Source: Bacteroidales bacterium
GTDB taxonomy: Bacteria; Bacteroidota; Bacteroidia; Bacteroidales; UBA932
Direction: 5' to 3'
DNA length: 64,000 bases
Assembly: GCA_017428245.1 (NCBI GenBank)
Contig: JAFRRF010000002.1
Location: 1-64,000 of the forward strand
Below, one piece after another: positions 58,793 through 64,000 of this stretch. The notes beneath the pieces were generated by a model that made no database searches, had not been told where the DNA came from, and saw nothing but the letters and a program-made list of their open reading frames with translations. Made by a program: the position numbers and the translations under genes. The number at the start of each line of letters is the position of its first letter. Position 1 is the first letter of the stretch.

Positions 58793-60448
58793 ATGGAAGT
58801 CGAGAATCGCACCAACAATTTCCTCGAAGAAATCATCGAAGCCGACCTTGCGGCCGGAAAATACGACAGCATCATTACCCGTTTCCCGCCGGAACCCAAC
58901 GGATATCTCCACCTGGGCCACGCAAAGAGCCTGTGCATCAATTTCGGGCTGGCCCTCAAGTATGGCGGCAAGACCAACCTCCGCTACGATGACACCAACC
59001 CCACCAAGGAAGACGTGGAGTATGTCGATGCCATCAAGGAAGATATCAAGTGGCTCGGCTTCCAGTGGGCCGAGGAACGCTACGCCTCCGATTATTTCGA
59101 CCAGCTCTACGAATGGGCGGAACAGCTCATCGAGCGCGGCCTGGCCTATGTCGACGACCAGACGCTCGAGGAGATGCGGGCCAACCGCGGTACCGTCGAG
59201 ACGCCGGGCACCGACAGCCCCTGGCGCAACCGCAGCGTTGAGGAGAATCTCCGCCTCTTCCGCGAGATGAAGGCGGGCAAATATCCTGACGGCGCGAAAG
59301 TGCTCCGGGCCAAGATCGACATGGCGCATCCCAATATGATGTTCCGCGACCCGATCCTCTACCGCATCAAACACGCGCATCATCACCGCACCGGCGACAA
59401 ATGGTGCATCTACCCGATGTACGACTACACCCACGGCCAGTGCGACTCGATCGAACATATCACACACTCCATCTGTACGCTGGAGTTCGACATCCACCGC
59501 CCGCTCTACGACTGGTTCATCGAGACGTTGGGTATTTATCCTTCGCATCAGTACGAGTTCGCGCGGCTCAACCTGACATACACGCTGATGAGCAAGCGCA
59601 AGCTGCTGGAACTGGTGGAGAAGGGCTATGTTTCGGGCTGGGACGACCCGCGGATGCCGACCCTCTGCGGCGTGCGCCGTCGTGGCTATACGCCCGAAGC
59701 CCTGAAGATGTTCTGCGAGAAGATCGGTGTCTCGAAGCGCGACCAGCTGATGGACATCGGCCTGCTGGAATACTGCGTGCGCCAGGACCTGAACGAGCGC
59801 AGCAACCGCTATATGGTGGTCTCCGACGATCCGATCAAGGTCACCCTCACCAACTGGGAGCCGGGACGCGTGGAATGGTTCGAGGCGCCGCTCAATCCGG
59901 CCGCGCCCGATGGGCCCAAGCGCCGCGTCCCGTTTACGGGCGAACTGCTGATCGACCGGGCCGACTTTATGGAAGATGCGCCCAAGAAGTATTTCCGTCT
60001 GCGTCCGGGCGGCGAGGTCCGTCTGAAATACACCTACATCATCAAGTGTGAGGAAGTGATCAAAGACGCATCCGGTAAGGTGGTGGAGCTCAAGTGCACC
60101 TACGATCCTTCCACGCACCCGGCCTCCGGGCAGTGGCGTTCCGTCAAGGGCACCATCCACTGGGTTTCGACCGCCTTCGCCAAGGAGATCGAGTGCCGTC
60201 TCTACGATCGTCTTTTCACGCTGGAAGATATGTCGCAGGTGCCTTGCGACAAGGATTACAAGGATTTCCTCAATCCGGAGAGCCTGGTCGTCCGCACCGG
60301 CTGGGCCGAGCCCGCCCTGCTCGACGATCCCGCCGACCTGGCCGTCCAGTTCGAGCGTGTCGGCTATTTCAAGAAAGACCCCGACTCCACGCCCGACCAT
60401 CTAGTGATGAACAAGACCACCCAGCTGAAGGATTCCTTCAAGCTGTAG
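58793..60448 (+). CDS. glnS: Glutaminyl-tRNA synthetase
   Basis: Charges tRNA-Gln directly with glutamine. The 551-residue protein has the class I HIGH-type motif PPEPNGYLHLGHAKS (residues about 28-42) with FGLALKYGGKTNLRYDDTNP, the GlnRS-specific TYTLMSKRKL (KMSKS-type) and two C-terminal anticodon-binding beta-barrels. Length and motifs match GlnRS and not GluRS. Direct charging means the GatCAB amidotransferase route for Gln is not needed. The gene ends about 100 bases before the first palindrome array. Confidence 0.98.
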   Translation: MEVENRTNNFLEEIIEADLAAGKYDSIITRFPPEPNGYLHLGHAKSLCINFGLALKYGGKTNLRYDDTNPTKEDVEYVDAIKEDIKWLGFQWAEERYASDYFDQLYEWAEQLIERGLAYVDDQTLEEMRANRGTVETPGTDSPWRNRSVEENLRLFREMKAGKYPDGAKVLRAKIDMAHPNMMFRDPILYRIKHAHHHRTGDKWCIYPMYDYTHGQCDSIEHITHSICTLEFDIHRPLYDWFIETLGIYPSHQYEFARLNLTYTLMSKRKLLELVEKGYVSGWDDPRMPTLCGVRRRGYTPEALKMFCEKIGVSKRDQLMDIGLLEYCVRQDLNERSNRYMVVSDDPIKVTLTNWEPGRVEWFEAPLNPAAPDGPKRRVPFTGELLIDRADFMEDAPKKYFRLRPGGEVRLKYTYIIKCEEVIKDASGKVVELKCTYDPSTHPASGQWRSVKGTIHWVSTAFAKEIECRLYDRLFTLEDMSQVPCDKDYKDFLNPESLVVRTGWAEPALLDDPADLAVQFERVGYFKKDPDSTPDHLVMNKTTQLKDSFKL

Positions 60449-60551
60449 AAGTTTTGCGGGCCGCGGGGCTCGGGTTGTCGGGCGCCGGACGCGGGTTGTC
60501 GGATGCGGCAATATTTTGGGTGGCCTGTGACTGCGGAAGTTTGCTAAATCC

Positions 60552-61038
60552 GTGAGCGAAAAAGGGGTTTTCGCTCACGGATTCTTCTTTCTGCGGCCGG
60601 CGGTGAGCAGAATAGGGCTTTCTGCTCACGAATCCTCCGTCTTGCAGTCGCTGGTGAGCGAAATGGGGCTTCCTGCTCACGCCGCCTTCTTTTTTCGGCC
60701 ATCGGTGAGTGAATCAGCGTCTTTCGCTCACGGCGTCATCGTTTCGTGGCCGCTGGTGAGCAGAACAGGGCTTTCTGCTCACGAAGTCCCCGTTATGCCG
60801 CTGCCGGTGAGCGAATGATGGCCTTTTGCTCACCGCAGCCTTGTCGTTCTGCTGTTGGTGAGCGAAATGGGGCCTCCTGCTCACGCCGCCTTCTATTATC
60901 GGCCATCGGTGAGTGAATCAGAGTCTTTCGCTCACGGCGACATCGTTTCGCGGCCGCTGGTGAGCAGAACAGGGCTTTCTGCTCACGAAGTCCCCGTTAT
61001 GCCGCTACCGGTGAGCGAATGATGGCCTTTTGCTCACC
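60552..61038. repeat. Array 1: ten 51-bp palindromic units
   Basis: Units begin at 60552, 60603, 60654, 60705, 60756, 60807, 60858, 60909, 60960 and 61011, exactly 51 bases apart. Each has a 28-base imperfect hairpin of the form GTGAGCnGAA...TTCnGCTCAC and a 23-base variable part ending near CCGCTG or CCATCG. Units 3-6 recur as 7-10 with few changes, a 204-bp duplication. One frame on each strand reads 17-residue repeats VSxxxxxAH, but stop codons occur. The last unit contains the stop codon of the transposase gene. It fills the 585-base gap after glnS. Confidence 0.95.
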
Positions 61039-62035
61039 GGGTAGGTTCTATCGAAGGGAAAAGCTGTTGAACGATGTCTTTGGGCAGCCCCAGGACGCGG
61101 CGGATCTGCTGAGAAGTTGCGTAATAGTCCGTACGCAGGATCCGGGCAATGGCCATCTTGGCATCGGAGGGCAGTAAGGAGAGCTGTTTTACTTTAAAGT
61201 CACGCCATCCCAACATTCTGGCGACGGGATAGATTTCCTCGTCGGTCAAAACAATAGTATCTCCCAATCGTTTTGACACTTCGCTATAAGCTTCGAAGTT
61301 TCGGGTAAGCAGATAGAAATACTGATGTGCGTCGCGGAACATCCGCTCACCGTCTCTGACTCTGGCGTAACTGTCGGGCAGGATCATCCCCTGTCCGTAC
61401 CGATAAGATTCTGGCATTTCGAAGAGACGCTTGCGACACAACGACCTTTTGGTTCGAAAAGGAATATCCCGATAGGGAATCCCGGGATCAGAAAAATGCG
61501 ATTGATTGAAATAAGCCGATCCGCTGCCCCAAGGGTATGAGAAAGGAGTGCTGGAAGGAGTGACCAGATATCCGTTTCTGTTGATATATACGATTTCGTT
61601 GCGCATCATTTCGAGCGATGAGATCTCGATAGGATTATCGCATCGGAAATTCATGAGATTCAAAAAACGGCCCTTGTCGGCACTGTATTTTTCAAGCCGG
61701 TAAGTGAAGCATTCCAAATAGGCGACACATTGACTTTGGGTCCCTCCTCCCAGCGTGTGGATATGGTTCCCCATAATCTGGTCGGTGAAAATGGTCAAAC
61801 CGCTTTCTGCGGCGCTGATGGCACTGTTTGAAACGGCAAACCTGAAGTCCTCGTTTTCAATGAAAAGTGTTTCTGTCAGATTCCCGGGTGTGCAGATGTG
61901 CCAGAGCGGGCCGTATTGGTTCCGGATCTCATAGAAATGCCTTTCACAAAGTCTCTCTTTCTCGCTGAATGAGTAAGGTTGAAAGCTGGCCCTGTCGCCT
62001 GACCACGGCCCCGAATGTCCATCTGTTCCGTTCAT
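61034..62035 (-). CDS. RAYT-like Y1/HUH transposase
   Basis: Single-strand DNA nicking/rejoining enzyme of the IS200/REP-associated (TnpA-REP) type, by motif. In the 333-residue protein the strand before the active site reads LTIFTDQIMGNHIHTLGGG with HUH at His91-Ile-His93. After a helix the catalytic tyrosine lies in EIVYINRNGYLVTPSSTPFSYPWGSGSAYF (Tyr150); its RNG..PFSYPW pattern is the RAYT hallmark. The C-terminal 170 residues are helical, ending in a helix-turn-helix-like part. Promoter TATCTTTG at 62081-62074. Its stop TGA lies within unit 10 of array 1, which suggests the array grew from or into this gene. No transposon ends of its own were found. Confidence 0.85.
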   Translation of the reverse strand: MNGTDGHSGPWSGDRASFQPYSFSEKERLCERHFYEIRNQYGPLWHICTPGNLTETLFIENEDFRFAVSNSAISAAESGLTIFTDQIMGNHIHTLGGGTQSQCVAYLECFTYRLEKYSADKGRFLNLMNFRCDNPIEISSLEMMRNEIVYINRNGYLVTPSSTPFSYPWGSGSAYFNQSHFSDPGIPYRDIPFRTKRSLCRKRLFEMPESYRYGQGMILPDSYARVRDGERMFRDAHQYFYLLTRNFEAYSEVSKRLGDTIVLTDEEIYPVARMLGWRDFKVKQLSLLPSDAKMAIARILRTDYYATSQQIRRVLGLPKDIVQQLFPSIEPTR

Positions 62036-62073
62036 CGCAAAATCTATCGCCTCTTTTGGGGCCAATGTGACGA

Positions 62074-62081
62074 CAAAGATA
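62074..62081 (-). promoter_or_regulatory. -7 box of the RAYT-like gene
   Basis: TATCTTTG on the minus strand, 39 bases before the chosen ATG; this rules out the in-frame TTG at 62065. The region also holds a hairpin GCCGGA-AATG-TCCGGC at 62092-62107 that may end the mqnC transcript. Confidence 0.55.
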
Positions 62082-62125
62082 GGATGACATCGCCGGAAAT
62101 GTCCGGCAAAAAAGCAAAATAAAAG

Positions 62126-63355
62126 TTAAAAAACGGATAATCGGGGCTGATAAAGCTGGTCGCGGAGCCAGGGTGTGAAGCCCGTGGATGCGATAGCCTC
62201 GCGCATCATCCGAACGGCCGCAGGACACGCGAGTCCGCCGCCCTGCCTGTACCGTCCGGGCTGTTCTTCTCGTCCGTCTCGTCCGTCTCGTTCGTCCTGC
62301 TCGTTTCGCCCGTCCTGCCCGACCCGCCCAGGCATCTCATCGAGCGTATGATGCGCCCCTGCCGCTGATACCACGTTTTCTTCGATCATTATGGAACCCA
62401 TATCATCGGCTCCGGCATGTAAAGCCCGTAGTCCGGTGGGAAGACCGACAGTCAGCCAGGAGGCTTGGATGTGATCGACATTGTCGAGTACCAGCCGGGC
62501 GATGGCTACAGTACGGAGGAATTCTTCGTCGGGCGTCCAGCGGCGGGGTTCGCCCGGAAGGGCGATTCCGCCGGGGAGCCGGCCGGCGTCGGCCAGCCGC
62601 TGAAGTTCGGTGCCGCTGAGTTGCATCGGCCAGCAGATGAAGGCACGGAACCCGGGGGTACCTGTCGGACGCGCATCCTGCAGTGTGCGCAGCGCCAGAA
62701 GGTGGTCGATGCGCTCTCCCAGCGTCTCGATATGGCCATATACCATCGTAGCCGTCGTACTCATCCCAAGCGCGTGAGCCTCCCGCATCACGTCGAGCCA
62801 CTGCCGGGCCGTAGGCTTGGCCGGCGACAAGAATCGGCGGACACGGTCGGAGAGGATTTCGGCGCCGGCACCGGGCAGCGTGTCGAGCCCGGCTACCTGC
62901 AGGCGCTGCAGCACTTCGCGGTACGACAGGCGGCTGATACGGGCGATGTGGGCAATTTCCGGCGGACCGAGCGCGTTGAGTCGAAGTGTAGGTTCAGCTT
63001 CTTTCAACTGCCGGAAGAGAGTCTCATACCACTCGATGCCGTAGCGGGGATGCAGCCCGCCCTGCAGCAGGAGCTGGTCGCCGCCGAGTGTTTTCAGTTC
63101 AGCGATTTTCGGCAGATAGTCTTCGAAAGACAGGGTATAAGCCTTTTCCGGCTCGTCGGGCCGGCAGTGGAAATTGCAGAATTTGCAGCCGGAAAGACAG
63201 ACGTTGGTGTAGTTGACGTTGCGGTCGATCTGATAGCTGACGCGTTGCTCGGGGACGTGCGCATAGCGGGCGGCCTGCGCCTGTCCGCAGAGTTCGTCGA
63301 GCGGTGCGTCGCGATAGAGCGACAGGGCTTCGTCTTTGTCCAAACGTTTCATCAC
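62126..63355 (-). CDS. mqnC: Cyclic dehypoxanthinyl futalosine synthase (menaquinone pathway)
   Basis: Radical-SAM enzyme that cyclises dehypoxanthinyl futalosine in the futalosine route to menaquinone. The 409-residue protein has DRNVNYTNVCLSGCKFCNFHC (cluster Cys in CLSGCKFC, written here in pieces), LLQGGLHP, and the MqnC signature ASWLTVGLPTGLRALHAGADDMGSIMIEENVVSAAGA. Between this and the end (AAVRMMREAIASTGFTPWLRDQLY) lies an inserted, charged, repetitive stretch from EMPGRVGQDGRNEQDERDG on, encoded by a REP-like palindrome and short repeats. MqnE is the alternative, but the MIEENVVSAAG motif favours MqnC. Confidence 0.9.
   Translation of the reverse strand: MMKRLDKDEALSLYRDAPLDELCGQAQAARYAHVPEQRVSYQIDRNVNYTNVCLSGCKFCNFHCRPDEPEKAYTLSFEDYLPKIAELKTLGGDQLLLQGGLHPRYGIEWYETLFRQLKEAEPTLRLNALGPPEIAHIARISRLSYREVLQRLQVAGLDTLPGAGAEILSDRVRRFLSPAKPTARQWLDVMREAHALGMSTTATMVYGHIETLGERIDHLLALRTLQDARPTGTPGFRAFICWPMQLSGTELQRLADAGRLPGGIALPGEPRRWTPDEEFLRTVAIARLVLDNVDHIQASWLTVGLPTGLRALHAGADDMGSIMIEENVVSAAGAHHTLDEMPGRVGQDGRNEQDERDGRDGREEQPGRYRQGGGLACPAAVRMMREAIASTGFTPWLRDQLYQPRLSVF
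62311..62342. repeat. REP-like palindrome, degenerate copy in mqnC
   Basis: Minus strand GATGCCTGGGCGGGTCGGGCA followed by GGACG in parts; read in frame as EMPGRVGQD, close to the MPGQAGQD of rimO. Short CGTCC(G/T)-type repeats follow at about 62270-62310. Confidence 0.55.
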
Positions 63356-63432
63356 AGCTATTAAACGGAATTGCTAATATCGTCAAAAAAAACAGGATTC
63401 ACAAGTCTGCGGCCTCGGATTGCCGAAATCGG

Positions 63433-63868
63433 GTGAGCGAAAGACGCTGTCTCGCTCACCACTAGCTGAAAAAGCAGGGTTCCGTGAGTAGGGAATCCTT
63501 TTTCGCTCACGAGTGACAGAAAAAGACGGGTATGGTGAGCAGAAGGCCGCGAGTTGCTCACCGCTGACAGCGAGAATGGGTTTTCGTGAGCAGAAAGCTC
63601 TGATTTGCTCACCATCGGCTGAAAAACGAATGTCCCGTGAGCGAAAAGCCCCATTTCGCTCACCATCGACCGAATAACGGGGACTTCGTGAGCGGAAAGC
63701 CCCGTTCTGCTCACCACTGGCCGAATAACTGAGGCCTCGTGAGCAGGCGACCCCATTTCACTCACGAGTGGCTAAAAAAGGCGGGTGCGGTGAGCAAGAA
63801 GCCACCATTTGCTTACCACCAGCTGAATAACAAGGGCTTTGTGAACGGTAGCGTCCGTCGGCTCACGG
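63433..63868. repeat. Array 2: nine 51-bp palindromic units
   Basis: Units begin at 63433, 63484, 63535, 63586, 63637, 63688, 63739, 63790 and 63841, exactly 51 bases apart, of the same form as array 1 but with more varied sequences; the last two are decaying. Read on the minus strand, most units are in one open frame of 17-residue repeats VSExGxxAHxxxx (about 63361-63765). It covers the region upstream of mqnC, in which no other gene is seen. Confidence 0.93.
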
Positions 63869-63942
63869 AAGAACGGCCGCGGCCAGGCACCAGGGCCCAG
63901 TGGGGGGAGGAATGCCGGAGCCGCGGAATGCCGGTGCGTAGG

Positions 63943-63974
63943 TTGCCGTGTTGCCGGAAAAAACACTATATTTG
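63943..63974 (+). promoter_or_regulatory. Promoter of a gene beyond the right edge
   Basis: TTG at 63943-63945, 21 bases, TATATTTG at 63967-63974. No start codon with a long frame follows within the 26 bases left. Confidence 0.6.
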
Positions 63975-64000
63975 TGTGAATAATCAGTCTGAGAAGTCAT

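Noticed and set aside
60552..61038. CRISPR array
   Set aside because: The repeats are regular and hairpin-forming with a variable part, but units differ within the repeat as well as in the spacer-like part, spacers are duplicated in blocks, and there are no cas genes.
63361..63765. Certain protein-coding gene of 17-residue repeats on the minus strand
   Set aside because: Open for seven units, but it starts and ends within the array, has no promoter or usual start, and the frame can follow from the 51-base period alone. Kept as a finding, not a gene.

Overview
The window is a piece of a fairly GC-rich Bacteroidales-type chromosome. The support is: many promoters of the Bacteroidetes form (TTTG or TTG, about 20 bases, then TAnnTTTG), a complete aerotolerance (Bat) operon, a GH97 glycosidase, DUF4369-type thioredoxin lipoproteins, DUF3276 and DUF5606 proteins, the nusB-yajC-ybbR-coaE cluster, and a menaquinone (futalosine) enzyme, MqnC. 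Genus cannot be decided from the sequence. The left edge cuts an MFS transporter; the right edge stops just after a promoter for a gene outside the window. No rRNA or tRNA gene was seen.

Layout. 0-6 kb: MFS transporter, ssb, and a leftward lysS-trmH-aroE-regulator operon. 6-14 kb: recJ, thioredoxin-like and phosphatase lipoproteins, a PIN toxin-antitoxin pair, GH97, aroK. 14-21 kb: parC-era-rluB, an orphan ABC permease, a nitroreductase lipoprotein. 21-32 kb: the Bat operon (moxR to a fused batD-batE) leftward, and truA-exbB-exbD-tonB rightward. 32-39 kb: metallophosphatase/propeller fusion, rfbA, yccF, a structured leader RNA candidate, ubiX, sirtuin, ATPase, DUF3276. 39.3-44.1 kb: an AT-rich accessory islet with a DUF4143 ATPase, an IS21-like short element, and an Rhs toxin locus with a displaced tip. 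44-54.7 kb: housekeeping (nusB to rimO, fabG, aquaporin, tricorn-like protease, yicC). 54.9-58.7 kb: an AT-rich islet with a WYL regulator, two predicted PD-(D/E)XK nucleases and two genes sharing a WYL-type operator. 58.8-64 kb: glnS, a RAYT-like HUH transposase, mqnC and two palindrome arrays.

The most unusual content is repetitive. (1) Two arrays of exactly 51-bp units, 10 and 9 copies, each unit a GTGAGC...GCTCAC hairpin. One array begins inside the stop codon of a Y1/HUH (RAYT-like) transposase, and a related 73-bp-period copy lies at 32.3 kb. (2) Three copies of a 108-129 bp element with an outer stem, two variable hairpins and a conserved core CCCTCCCA-hairpin-GGGCCCCTCCC; the outer arms differ between copies yet pair with themselves. 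(3) A small CCCGGTCAAGCCGGG-type palindrome found between genes and also inside coding sequences, where it is read in frame as PGQAG or a close variant. (4) A conserved 17-bp motif just before two terminators.

Two accessory systems deserve attention. One is the WYL-nuclease operon, which looks like a compact defence cassette with its own operators. The other is the Rhs polymorphic toxin locus, where a hydrophobic toxin tip is followed by a membrane immunity candidate and a second, caspase-like tip has been cut off by the IS21-like element. All functional statements rest on motif reading only; no database search was possible.
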